From positions 186,001 through 250,000 of the forward strand of contig CAJNOP010000059.1 in assembly GCA_905250075.1 (NCBI GenBank): 64,000 nt of DNA, given 5' to 3'. The translations under genes were made by a program, and so were the position numbers. Under the pieces are notes generated by a model that saw nothing but the letters and a program-made list of their open reading frames with translations, was not told the origin of the DNA and did no database searches. The stretch is from Rotaria sp. Silwood1. Lineage: Eukaryota; Rotifera; Eurotatoria; Philodinida; Philodinidae. Within the stretch, counting starts at the first letter, position 1. Every line of letters starts with the position of its first letter. Shown one piece after another: positions 36,566 through 48,251 of this stretch.

Positions 36566-39500
36566 CTATCTATTATTCTGTTCTGTGTAACAGTGTTAGA
36601 CGAAATAACAACATGATGAGAAAAAAGAAAAAGAAAAAGTGATGCATAAATAGATAACAGATAATAGTCCTTTTAAACAGAACAAAGATATCATGATTCA
36701 ACAATGAAATATCTTCTATAGCAGTGAATATTACTCTTAATGGAAACTTTTTGATGTTGTAAAAAAAAAGACGAATTGATTTAGTTTAACGCAGTAAAAA
36801 AATTAGGATTGTGAAAACATAGCAATAATTCCTAATCGAGTCAGTACAACTCATTTATTGTTCTGTTATTCTAAATATTTTTGATTTAAGAGAAAGTCTG
36901 TGCATTCATGTTTCATGTGAGATGAGAGAATGAAAAAAACAAAGAAGATAGTAAAATAACGTCATTTCGAACCATAGATGCATTAAAAATAAAATATGTA
37001 TTGGCAAGATATTTTTGGAAACTCTACACTGAAATCTATTCTTTTTAAGCTTGTTCTGTTGGAATATTTTGCTAAAATAAGCCTCTATGGTTTTGTACTT
37101 CTTCCTTTGTTTTGATACTTACAAATCCAAGATGTTGCCGAGTTGAATCGTTTGAACTGAATATGCAAGACGCGAAACTCAAGTATAAGTTGAATCTTTG
37201 TCAGCTTACAAGTTCATGAGTCAGACATGCACATAGGCTCAATGCTCATGTACCAGCTTTATCATTTCACGCATAATTCACTAGTTAACTCGTTTAAAAA
37301 TTCTGTTTGTCATTTCTTTGCATTCATTTGTTCCACAGGTATTTACTTTTACTATGCATTCTATTCTTTCGTTCGTCTACTATATTCTATTAATAGACAT
37401 TCCAGTTTCGAAAATCATTAAAAAAACAGAATTGTATCCATAAACTAAAGAATTGTAAATAAATGTTTTACCAATACAATCTGTATTACTCCGGACGTAA
37501 TTCTTGAGGCAGAGCTAAGTTCGGTAAATGAATCGAGCAAAATAAATTTGTCATGAATATCTCTGGTAAAGATAACATAATGCTTATATGTTAATCAAGT
37601 AAAACCTTTATATCAATTGTACATAAATTCATAGAAACATTCAGAGTATAAAAGAAGTAACTAGTTTTTCGAAAATGAATTCGTGACGACAAGAACGAAA
37701 CTGAATCAATGCCAAGTTTTAATCAGAATCGAAACTAAAAAAGGACATTTTCGCAGATATGTAAAAGAAACCTATTGAGTATATAGTAAGTCTGTGTGTT
37801 AAATACGTTATATTAATATTTAAACATAAAGGAAGTGCGGTAATACATTTTCCAAGATATGACTCATAAAAAACTTTGCCTGCAAGTGATTCACAATGAT
37901 TCATACACAGCAAATATGAGCACTTGTAATCTGATAGAAGACATGCCGTTACCTACATATTTTATGAACCTTGTTGCTGAGACTAATTAGTGTCTAGAAT
38001 GTTATCGTTCTGGAAAAATACCATCATTGTGAATCAAAAGTTGTAAATAATTGTTGTACGAAAAAAATTTCCGATCAAATATATTTTAATTAAGTATAGG
38101 CAAAACAAACATCTTACCATCATGCAGCAAACAAATACCGAGGTTGAAAATGCATGATCGTAAGATTCTTGTGTGATTGTGCTCTTAGGTATTATAAGAT
38201 TCATGAATGACTTTTCAAGGTTTCCTATAGCCTTCTGCACTAAATTTTGTGTTTATTTTTCGTAGTTAAATGTCCTAATGAGCAGATATGGAAGAAGAGG
38301 GAAGGGAATAATTCCCACTTCTTCGCTCTTCCTCGTGCGTCCTGAAGAAATACTCATTGTAGATAAACGTTTTTTTTATCACTCCACATACGATCGATTT
38401 TCAATTAAAACAATAAACATTGTTTCTATTGAATATGATCGATAAGATTACCTAAAAACAAAAGAAAAATGAGTAATTTATATAGAAAAAGAACTAAGTT
38501 ATCTTGCATTAAATCGAGAGAACTTTCGCAAGTAAATAAATAATATAAATTTGATGAAAAACTTAATAGTGTTGAATTAATCGTCAATATGATTTTAGAA
38601 AAGACAAAATTATGAATACAAATAAAGAAAAACTTTTTTAAATCTAATTGATAAAATCATTTAAATGAAGAAATAAATAACTCAAATGCAAAGAACCTTA
38701 CATCTATCCAGTTAGATCGATATTATGATCGGAAGTAAAGAAGTAAATCATTTAAATAGAAGACACCATAATTTTATTTAATCAAATCAATAAAGTAATC
38801 AGTAGGGTGATGCTTTAACAGATAAATACAACTAGACAGACAATGTATTTTCAATTATATAAGATGTAACATCTAGATTAGAACGTATTTAATCGCTTAA
38901 ACATTATATTAAAATGTATCAATCTATTGTTACAAAAATTATTTGCATAAGACGAACCTAAAATTATGCTCTTGTAAAATTATAATAGGTTTTACAAGAT
39001 TCTGACCATCAGACATTTCGAGAATCATTTAAAATACACTTTAGTATTTTATAGAAAGGCATTTGTACGATTCCGTCAGATCATATACAGTGTAAGCCTT
39101 ACGATACTCAGTTGCTTGTAAGACTTTAGTTGGTTTTTGCAAGATTTTTTCACTTAAGCACTGAATGTCTACGACTATCGTCTGAGACTGCAGTACATGA
39201 TCGTATTCAGATAAAATAATCGTGAGTACAGTTGTGCTTATCAAGCAAGCGGCTTTTTCCATTTAAATTCACGAATAGGTAAAAATGCTAAGTATTCCAT
39301 TTTTAAACAAATTATTTATTGTTCTATTGTTTCGATCAATTTGAACAACAAATTAGATAGCAAGCATCGTTTTCTAGTAAAGAAATAGTACTCCGTGTGT
39401 TTCATGGAAGCGGAAGTCAGTTTTTCCATCTTATGTGAGTGGAAACGTATATGTATACGATACTATACCATGTCCTATTCCTTTATGTATGACATGACGG

Positions 39501-41316
39501 TGTATGATCGTAGAAAGTCGTAATTTATGCTTATACCACTGTTATAATGTTCGGTTTTATGTAAAATTCACAATGATTGATAACGAAATACTAGTATTCA
39601 CTGGTATGAACATTTATTGATCACTACAGCACAACAAGGACTGATAGACTCGTGCAATTCTCTGTTGATGAACTCATCATAATCGATTTTTGACAATATC
39701 CTGTATGATTTATTTTGTATCTGGTATGTTGAATATAATCATAAATTAGAATTGAGAATTGTGTGACAAATTCATTTCATGAAAGATTTGACATTGACAA
39801 TTTTTAAGTTATGAATTTCGACTATATTGCATAAGAATCGGATGTCAACAAATAAAACTTCTGCCAACAAAAATACATGCAATGATGGTATAGATTTACT
39901 TTCATGTCAAACGTCTCGGTAAGGTGAGAGTCATGCAACCATTATTAAGTTCCTGTTTTTTTTGTTTCCTTAATGTCACGCAAAACGTGAGTATATGAAT
40001 TCTTTATCTCATATAGAACAATCATAAAAGTAGGACAATAAAAACGACACGATAATTGACTAGAAATTTGTTCGCTTTTTTCTCAGTTTTGATCAAATGC
40101 AGCCAAAAAACAAGACAAACAGCTGATGAGTACACCAATGAATCAAATTTATTTTTAATGCGTAACACTTCAGAATGTTATTGCACCTTTTTTACGCTAG
40201 TTGTCGATCGCAGTATTGACAATTTTTTTTTTAAATCGAATTATTAACTGAGTTTATAAGTTTTTTTTGAACTAATGTTGAATAAAAAAAGGTAAAGTCT
40301 AAATCATTGTACATTCAGACATTTTTTGCCTATGGAAGATAGGAAGAGTGCTAAAAATAGGAGTATTATACGGAATTCTATCGAATGTCTAACACTTTTT
40401 CCTACACAAACCCTGACTTTGTCATTGTCAATAGTAATTTCTCACACGATTCATTCTTTTTAAACATAGTCAGATATTTTTACATGCAACAACGATGCTT
40501 CAATAGGATATGAAAATGATCAATAATGTCTATCGAGAGATCCTATATTTTGGTTGTTTGAAGCAGAAATCTTAAATAAAATTAAATTGATCATATGTCA
40601 CGTCAATGGAACGTGTGCATTGATAACTTAAAACTTGAAAATCGTCATAGTAGCGCCTAGCTTGTGAAAATATATCACATTTATGTTACATCCAACTCGA
40701 CAAAAAAGAATGTGTTCAATGTACGACATACAATATTTCATGGAATTCTATCTTCTAAAGTTTAAGAACTATGCGATGTAAGAGACATTTGGATTTTTTT
40801 AAAGTGAAAAGTCATTTCATAAAACTAACACTCATAATTTTAGAATCGAAAGATGTGTTAACTAAAAGCTTTTGTCATTAATTATTTATTTTCAACTCAT
40901 TTAATTGAAACTTTTGCCAGTTCTCAAGCAAATCATTAAAATGTCATTTTACATTAATAATATGAAATATTTAAGAAAATAAATCTCTATAATAAGTCTA
41001 ATTTCTTTAAAAAGCACTACTGTGTGAATGATCATATCAATTAATAGTTGACATGTGGAATTAAATATTCAAAAAGATTCAATTCTAAATATTTTGTATA
41101 ATACTTGATAACCATGTTATAAGGCAAACCTACGATAGAATCAATAATCATTGTAGCAAAAGAATTTTCCATTATATTCCAATTCGATTAGTAAAATTCC
41201 AATTTTATTGAGCAAAATTGTAATTTTATTTTCAAATTAAGTTACTTTTATTATTTGCATTCATTTTTATTCATCAATAATCTTAGTTAATATTTATTCA
41301 AACTAAATAGTTTTCA
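36566..41316. other. gene-poor intergenic stretch
   Basis: 4.7 kb with no supported gene. ORFs at 37227, 37719, 38034, 39041 and 40056 are short and have no motifs or splice context. No long inverted repeat was recognised. AT-rich throughout with scattered poly-A/T. Confidence 0.4.
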
Positions 41317-41847
41317 TTACGCATCATCAGGTTTACGTGTGATAGAAATAGATGAATTTTCTATATAATCTTTTTCTGGATGTCCATAAATGAGATTTGC
41401 CAATTCATATTCAAGTTCAGAATCTGTGATTGAAACAATACGTGATGACAAAGGTTGACTTAGTGCTTCGTTGATTAGTATTTGTTCATTAAGAATAATT
41501 TCAAGTTCTGAATCGATACTATCTTCATCAAGTTCTGATTTTTGACGTTCACCATCGTTTTTGTCTATGAAACCATCTGTATTTTGTAATTTCTGCAATA
41601 ATTACTATGAACAATGTATTTCAAGAATTCTGATTTTTTTAATTCAAAGCATTTTTAGAACTAAATACCTTTGCTGATGATGGAGAAGATTCATTTTTTT
41701 GTAGGACTTCATCTAAAATTATGTATGAGTCATACAATAGGAGAAAGAAAGATTTTTTTTTAACTAACCTTGTATTTTTGGTGGTGTTATTTGAGGTTGA
41801 TAGCGCTTAGAATATTTTGAACTTTTCTTACCAATACAAGCACCCAT
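41317..41847 (-). CDS. small acidic protein with N-terminal acylation motif
   Basis: Exons (minus): 41847-41769, 41712-41669, 41592-41317. Phases agree and give 132 residues. The N-terminus MGACIGKKSSKYSKRY has Gly2 and Cys4 followed by a basic patch. This fits dual acylation plus electrostatic membrane binding, although the usual Ser6 is Lys-shifted. The rest is acidic and predicted helical (ELDEDSIDSELEIILNE, ITDSELEYELANLIYG) with no domain that I recognise. The promoter side faces the small gene at 42795 on the plus strand, about 950 bp away. The function is unknown; a peripheral membrane scaffold is a guess. Intron donors include one GTTAGT, otherwise standard. Confidence 0.7.
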
Positions 41848-42794
41848 GTAGAAAAAAAATAGAGTTGAATAAAACTTATCGTTTATATTTTTCCAGTTAA
41901 CAACGAATATTATTCTCTAATGTCACTTTCCTTTTGTCTGTCGTCTTAAAGGGTTTTTTTCGTTCGCGTATTGACTCATGCCCTGTTAAATTGTAATAAA
42001 AAAAAAAAGAGAAATGACATTAGTATGTTTCATCGAAGTATTATTAATTCTACATAAAGAGAAAAAGAAAGAAAAAGAAAAGTTTCTTTCTTTTGATGTT
42101 AAGAAATTGTAAATGAAAGGATAATTATCAAAATAAAATGCACATGATACCCAAATTTTTTTCATTCTGAAATAATTATTTGTACTCGATAAAAATAAAA
42201 TTGTCAGATAAAAAAATTAAACTTCAAATTTTCTTATTGATATTATTAAGAGTAGTGATATTGTTTTGTTGGCGAAAATCTTCTTATAAAGTAGTTTACT
42301 ATTGAAGTAACATCAACTGAGCTTGTAATATTTGACTTTTGCCAATTAATTTATCGAAGAATATTTTTGTAAATTAAAGTAATTTTTATTTAATTCTAAT
42401 TCTTATTTTTATAACATACACAAAAATGAAATCCTCATTATATTATCAACAGATATTGCTTGTTTAGAAAGTTTATAAACATAACATTAATTGATAATTA
42501 TTTTAGTGAAAACAAGAAATATTTTTATGAAAAAGAAAGCTTTAAAAGACTCGTTAGATGAAAAAGACTTTCTACATTATAATGACATATCTGTTAACCT
42601 GAAAATAATAAAAATAAACAATCTATTTTATTTAAAAAATGAAGCGCATGCATAGATAATTCTTACCGTCGTCATTATCATAGAAACTATAAAGATGACG
42701 TGCAAATTTCTTAAGAGTTACACGTTATCTTCCTACACAGTAACTGTCATCAACAGTAAGTCTTAGCATAATAGGAAACATAATAGAAGCAAAG
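41848..42794. other. divergent intergenic region
   Basis: A shared upstream region of the minus gene at 41847 and the plus gene at 42795, and so a possible bidirectional promoter. It contains an AAAG/GAAAA-rich tract near 42058-42082. No specific site can be named. Confidence 0.4.
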
Positions 42795-43062
42795 ATGTCT
42801 CAAGAAACAACTGTTGATCAAATAGAATCATGTGACAATTCTGAATCTTATATTATTGTTTATTGTAATCGATTAGTTGAACAAACAATCGAGCGAGCAC
42901 TTGGTTTGTATTTTGTATTAAAAAATTATTTCATTTCTAAATAAGATATTCACGTTTGTTTTCTTTTGTTTAGATATTATCTATGAAGACTCTAATCATA
43001 TGGATCTAAAGATTCGTGAATGGAGACATTCTAATGATGCAATAAATATTTCAAACAAATGA
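42795..43062 (+). CDS. 65-residue protein with AKAP-like amphipathic helix
   Basis: Two exons, 42795-42903 and 42974-43062, are joined across a 70-bp intron (GTTTGT...TTTGTTTAG) in agreeing phase. The centre reads YIIVYCNRLVEQTIERALD, then IIYEDSN. The pattern of bulky residues every three to four positions (V-Y, L-V, I, A-L, I-I) matches the amphipathic helix by which A-kinase anchoring proteins bind PKA regulatory subunits, for example the KRLVENAV-type helix of AKAP7. This is pattern-based inference. The protein is too short for the standard gene filters, yet the clean splice and the position opposite the acylated gene support it. It could instead be a peptide with another helix-binding role. 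Confidence 0.55.
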
Positions 43063-43438
43063 ATAGATTTTTTATTTTATTTATGAACTAAACTACTTTT
43101 TTCCTTTTGTCATCTTATTATTGAAAATATATCGATAAAGCGAAAATAACAAATTTTTCATGTTTTTTTTTTTTTTGCTTCTTCCTTTTTCTCGTCATTA
43201 TTCTTATTGATAGTAAGAAAAAGAAAAGGGTCACATTACTTATGCAAAGCAGGCAAGCGTTGTTTTTTTAATAGTTTTTAGGTTGTTTTTTTCTTTTTCG
43301 TTCTACTGTTGACAGAAAAATAGTCATATATCTTAAGTTTTCTTTTTCTTACCTCTACATAGTTATTCCGTTATTTATTAAAGATAAAACTGCACACATT
43401 TACTACCATTACTAGACGGTATAAAATTTTAAAAAAAA

Positions 43439-45861
43439 ATGGGCAATCGTCCAGGAAGTATTATGAGTAAACAAAAACATAAAAAAAGCAGCACAAATTT
43501 ACCCTCACTTCCTTCACAACCAACAGAATCAGCATCAACAACTAAAACAACACATTTTGAAACATTTATACTTGTTTGGCTTGATCCTAATGTTGATTCA
43601 AATAACGAAAATTTGCAAACTCAAGAACGCTTACGAGAAATTCTAACATGTCTTATAACATTTGATACAGTTGAAACATGTGAACACTGGCTTAAAAAAT
43701 GTTCTTCCGATGAAAAAATTATTCTCATTGTATCGGGTACATATGGACGAGAAATTGTACCAAAAATTCATCACTTACAAGCAATAATTACCATTTATAT
43801 TTATTGTTTGGATGTTGAGCATAATAAAGTTTGGAGTCAAAATTTCGCCAAAATTCGAAATGTTATATCTTCAACAGATACTCTTCTACATGAATTATCT
43901 CTTGATCAGATAAATCTTGAAAGTGTTGAAGATTCTAAAGCATTAAAAATTTATAAACATGAACAACAAGTTTGTTCTCTTGATACTAAAACTATGTCAT
44001 TCGTATATTATCAACTTTTACTTGAAATTCTTATATCTCCGAGCTATATAACAACACAAGGGACGTTTTATGAGCTAATTCATACTCTTCGTCAGTATAG
44101 TTCTGATGATCAATATGGTACAAATCTAATTAATGAATTCCAAAAAACATATCATCGAAATAAAGCTGTATCATGGCTTATACGTGATACACCCTTGATA
44201 CGTTTTGTTAATAAAGCATTACGTGAACAAGATATTGACATGCTTTTTGAATTACGTTTTCTTCTTGTTGATATTCATTCTCTATTAACCACCCATCAAG
44301 CACGATCACTCAATGTATATAAATTACAACTTATGTTGAAAAATGAAATGGAAAATATTCGAGCAAATCCAGGTCAATTACTAATTGTAAATGGATTTCT
44401 ATTTGCATCGACTAATATGTCTCAATTGATGTCTACAATTACGAATAATGATCAATATGAAACAATTTTATTTGATATTAAAGCAGATTTTCGTCCTGGT
44501 GTAGTTCCCTTTGCTTTTCTTCGTGATATTGATTCAAGTATACAACATAGAATAGATCGAGAAGTACTTTTTATGTGTGGTTCAATATTTGAAGTTGGTC
44601 CATTAATATATGAAGATTCTATATGGAAACTTCAATTAAAATTAGCTAGTGAAAGTGATTCGTCAATATTATTTCATATGAAAGAAAAATTGAGAGAAAC
44701 TAAAAATTTAAGTATTATTGGTGATCTATTAAATCAATACGATCAAGAAGAAAAAGCTAATATTTATTATGCAAGAATTTCTAGTGAACTACCAAAATCT
44801 CATACTTTCGTAACACCAACCAATAAACAATCAATTAAAAAGTGTACCAGATCAAATTCTAGTAAACGATCAATTTCTTCTTTTTCAATACAATCTAAAA
44901 TTGTGATTTCTTTTCTTTGTTTTTTGTTTTAGACTCTTTTCCTAATGTTCCATTTATTCTTGTAAATTTATCTGAACATATGTCTGAATTTGCTTCAGCT
45001 GTGTTAAATATTCTTTCTTCTGTAACATCCAATCTTATACATGTTATGAATGATGTATCATCTGATGATTTTTATCAATGGCCTAAAAGACCAATATCAA
45101 TATTTACCACTGCACAATTCATATCTCCATTAGAAAAAAAAATACCAAAGTATTTAAAAACTTTTGTATTAAGTGATAGCAAAAATAATACTGAACAACA
45201 ACAATTTACAACTATTGATGAATTAATATGCCGATTAGTTGATGAAATAATTCAACATTATCGATTCGAGGCAAATGAATTTATTAAAATGGAGAATTCA
45301 ATTAAAGCACAAGAACAATATAAACAAATAAATCGAATTTATCGTGAATTAAGAAAAATCGATGAGAAATTTTCAAAAATTAATTCTTCTGAGAAGCAAT
45401 CGGAAAATATTGCACCAGTATTAATTTGGTTATTATCAAATTTAGGAAATGACGAGAAAGACTCAAAGTTTATTGAAGAAAAGTTCAAAGATAATTTTTC
45501 ATCATATCTTACTTTTTATGATGAATCTGAATTTCATTCTCGTTTACTTATCGGAGAAAATGTAACTGATATGTTTATTATCATTTATAGCAATTATGAA
45601 GAATTAATTGTACAGAATGTACGTGAATTACCTAATGTTAGATATGTTTATTATTATGGAGAATCAAAAAACAAGAGTGATAATATAATAACAGATCGAG
45701 ATGATCTTTTTTATCGTCTAACATCTAATCTTATTGATTATTATGCGAAATTAGGTGAAAAATATCAAACTAATAAACAATCAAAAGAAGCTCGAAAAAT
45801 ATTTTTAAAAGCACAAAAATTGTGTCGCCTTTTATCAGAAAATTGCTTTTCACCAGAGTGA
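43439..45861 (+). CDS. receiver-like plus degenerate ADP-ribosyltransferase-fold protein (bdelloid-type)
   Basis: Two exons, 43439-44861 and 44933-45861, with a 71-bp intron from GTAAAC to TTTTGTTTTAG; 783 residues. MGNRPGS is a possible myristoylation start. Residues about 40-160 form an alpha/beta receiver-like domain (FILVWLDPNVD, IILIVSGTYGREIVPKIHHL, IYIYCLD) that in bdelloid proteins commonly precedes an R-S-E ADP-ribosyltransferase domain. Residues about 185-445 fit that domain by layout: NVYKLQ at 292-297, PGQLLIVNGFLFAST at 311-325, and DREVLFMCGSIFEV at 373-386. The expected Arg is Lys295, the STS motif reads FAST, and the first Glu of ExE is Asp373. NAD-dependent activity is therefore doubtful. 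Residues about 475-783 carry two more diverged receiver-like units (FILVNLSEH; DMFIIIYSNYEELIVQNV). It may be a pseudoenzyme. The protein ends at TGA even if the next acceptor is used. Confidence 0.8.
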
Positions 45862-45897
45862 TGTGCTTTTTGTTGTTTTTTCTTTTTCATTTTTTAG
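45862..45897 (+). promoter_or_regulatory. 36-bp gap with acceptor tract directly before an ATG, possible trans-splice site
   Basis: The gap runs from the TGA of the ART-like gene through a T-rich tract ending TTTTTTAG that abuts ATG at 45898. A donor-like GTGATG overlaps the stop, but using it (40-bp intron) produces a stop at once (GA+A, TGA). Cis-splicing therefore does not extend the frame. A downstream cistron trans-spliced at this AG is a fitting alternative; a frameshift is another. Confidence 0.4.
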
Positions 45898-46464
45898 ATG
45901 AAAACTATTGATGATATAGTATTCGATGCCAATTATTCACATGCGACCGATCAATTTCTATTGCTTTATGATCATAATACAAATCGAATTGGTCCTTCAC
46001 CAGTTGTTGAATTGTCCAATGCATTACTTATGACATTTGTACACGTTTTTCGTAACTTTATTCGATGTCAACAATATGTAAGAGATAATAATCAAAAACT
46101 GATAACATTATTTATCTCTAATAGAAATATTATTGATTGGAATAATCAATTCGATGAAAATGATCATAATATAGATAAAATACATATTTTTTGTGATACA
46201 TATTTTGATTACATAAAAATGAAACGATGGGATGGATGTTATAAAACTAAAATTCGAGATGTTTGTTTACCCGATGACATTGATATTAAATTAATGAAAT
46301 TAGGTGTCGATTATATACATTCAATACTGCCAGAATTTAAACAAGATCGAGGATTATATAACAAATTTTGTGCAGATGCAAGACGATTACTTGGTGCAAT
46401 AGATAAATTTTTCCAAATTCAAATGGATAATTTAGATGAAAGTTGCAGTGAATCAAAATTCTAG
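45898..46464 (+). CDS. 188-residue protein, probably tied to the upstream ART-like gene
   Basis: An uninterrupted frame from the ATG directly after an acceptor-like AG. No signal peptide and no membrane segment. It reads as one folded domain with conserved-looking blocks: FLLLYDHNTNRIGPSPVVEL, LMTFVHVFRNFIRCQQYV, KMKRWDGCYKTKIRDVCLPD and EFKQDRGLYNKFCADARRL. I recall no named domain. The last exon of the upstream gene stops 36 bp before, on the same strand. The two may be one gene broken by a frameshift, a two-gene operon, or a fused gene in relatives. The palindromic element at 46484 starts 19 bp after the stop, so it probably lies in the 3' UTR. Confidence 0.7.
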   Translation: MKTIDDIVFDANYSHATDQFLLLYDHNTNRIGPSPVVELSNALLMTFVHVFRNFIRCQQYVRDNNQKLITLFISNRNIIDWNNQFDENDHNIDKIHIFCDTYFDYIKMKRWDGCYKTKIRDVCLPDDIDIKLMKLGVDYIHSILPEFKQDRGLYNKFCADARRLLGAIDKFFQIQMDNLDESCSESKF

Positions 46465-46483
46465 TTAACTACTTTTTTATATA

Positions 46484-47892
46484 CATAGGGCACTACAAAA
46501 GTTTTTTCGCCCGACTCTCTTAAAAGACTTGACCAAGAACTAACTATGCCATTATAATGCCCAGAGATATTTAGGATTATGTGCAAAATTTCAGACTTCT
46601 AAGTCTCGTGCTTTGTTGTAGTCTATTATTTCTTTTGTACTAGGTCTACGCGATTTCTAAGATAACACATAACGGGTTTAATGGTTGCGTTTTGTGTATC
46701 AATTTTCAATTCTTTAATAAGTTGTATTAAAAAAACAAAAGATATCACAATCCAAGCACACAAACATTTTCAAAAACACGTTTAAACGCATGAAAAAGGG
46801 CTTAAAATCCATAAAAAGTGGACGTGTTTGGCTCACAATCGCAGTTCCGGACTGTCAGCGAAAAACGACCACTTTTTGCCTTTTTTGTGCGTTTAAACGC
46901 GTTTGCAGCAAAAAAACGGTGATAAACGCGTGTAAACGCATAAGACGACCATAAAAAGTTGTCATCTTTTTCATACTCATAAATCAAAATCATAATTACA
47001 ATCACAGTTCACAAAAAGGAAAAAGATAACTACTTTTTATGTTCTTTTTATGCGTTTATACGAGTTTACAAGCGTATTTTTGCTGAAAACGCGTTTAAAC
47101 GCACAAAAAGGATAAAAAGTGGTCGTTTTTCGCTGACAGTCGGGAACTGCGATTGTGAGCCAAACACGTCCACTTTTTATGGATTCTAAGCCCTTTTTCA
47201 TGCGTTTAGACGCGTTTTTGAAAATGTTTGTCTGTTTGGAAAGATGCAGCGTGCAAAGCTCTACAATTTACATAAGATCGCTTTTTTTGATAGTTGCACA
47301 TTTTGCTCTGAAAATGGACAAAGTTTTGAGCGATCAAATTTCGATGCTGCGAAAAAATAACGCGAAATGAGAAATTTCTTGTTCTTGTTTCACATTTTTA
47401 TTGCCTATACAGATTGTACGGCTTTTCATGCTGCACCTTGCGACATAATTTGTTTTTATTTACGACAACATATTCGGTGGTAAAAAGATGAAATAAGAAA
47501 AAAAGACCTCATTCTGTGTAAAAAAAAAAGAAAATAGTTGTTGTATGGCAGCAATATGGTTGGTAAAAATTTTCTTCCTTTTGAAAGTAAAAAGTGCAAC
47601 TATAAAAAAAGTGGTCTGATGCAAATTGTAGAGCTTCGCACACTGCATCTTATGATGTAGTTTGTTTTTCTAACACATCTTATTAAAGGATTGAAAATTG
47701 ATACACAAAACGCGACCATGTAACCTGCCTCACTGGTACAAAAGAAATAATAGACTACAACAAAGCACAAGATTTAGAAGTCTGAAATTTTGCACATAAT
47801 CCTAAAGATCCTTGGGCCTTATAGAGGTGTAGTTAGTTCTTGGTCAAGTCTTTTAAGAGAGTCGGGCGAAAAAACTTTTGTAGTGCCCTATG
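46484..47892. repeat. composite palindromic element with nested inverted repeats
   Basis: The outer arms, 46484-46740 and 47665-47892, are inverted copies at about 88%, starting CATAGGGCACTACAAAAG and flanked by TA on both sides (46482-46483, 47893-47894), a plausible TA target duplication. Two further palindromes lie inside. One pairs 46758-46977 with 47013-47231 at about 90%, rich in CGTTTAAACGC and AAAAAGTGG words. The other pairs 47240-47312 with 47570-47652. The order is A-(B-B')-(C-C')-A'. ORFs at 46802-47005 and 47155-47370 are the two faces of arm B. No transposase is present. Confidence 0.85.
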
Positions 47893-48251
47893 TAAAATAA
47901 AACTTGATTTAAATAAAAAAATACAGCAATATTAACGGCTGTGTTAAAATATTATTTGGAATTATAAAGCAGTCAAGTGTATGTGCTTAAAAATTCTATC
48001 TTAAAAAATTCAGATATTAGAACGAATACATTTATGTTTACTGTATCGTACCATAAAACTACAGTTCCAACAGTCAAGTTGAATCTCAGAAAAGTCCTTT
48101 GTCAGAAAACTTATCTATAACTCAGTAACTTTACAAAGCCTATTTCAGTTATTAACTTATCAAAATATTTTCAAATGAAAAACTATCTGAATTGAATGAT
48201 TAGTTCATAAGATTCATTCTGAGCGCAAAAAATTACTTCGAAACACTTCTA

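Noticed and set aside
46802..47370. Mirror ORFs of 67 and 71 codons
   Set aside because: They are the two arms of palindrome B read from opposite strands.
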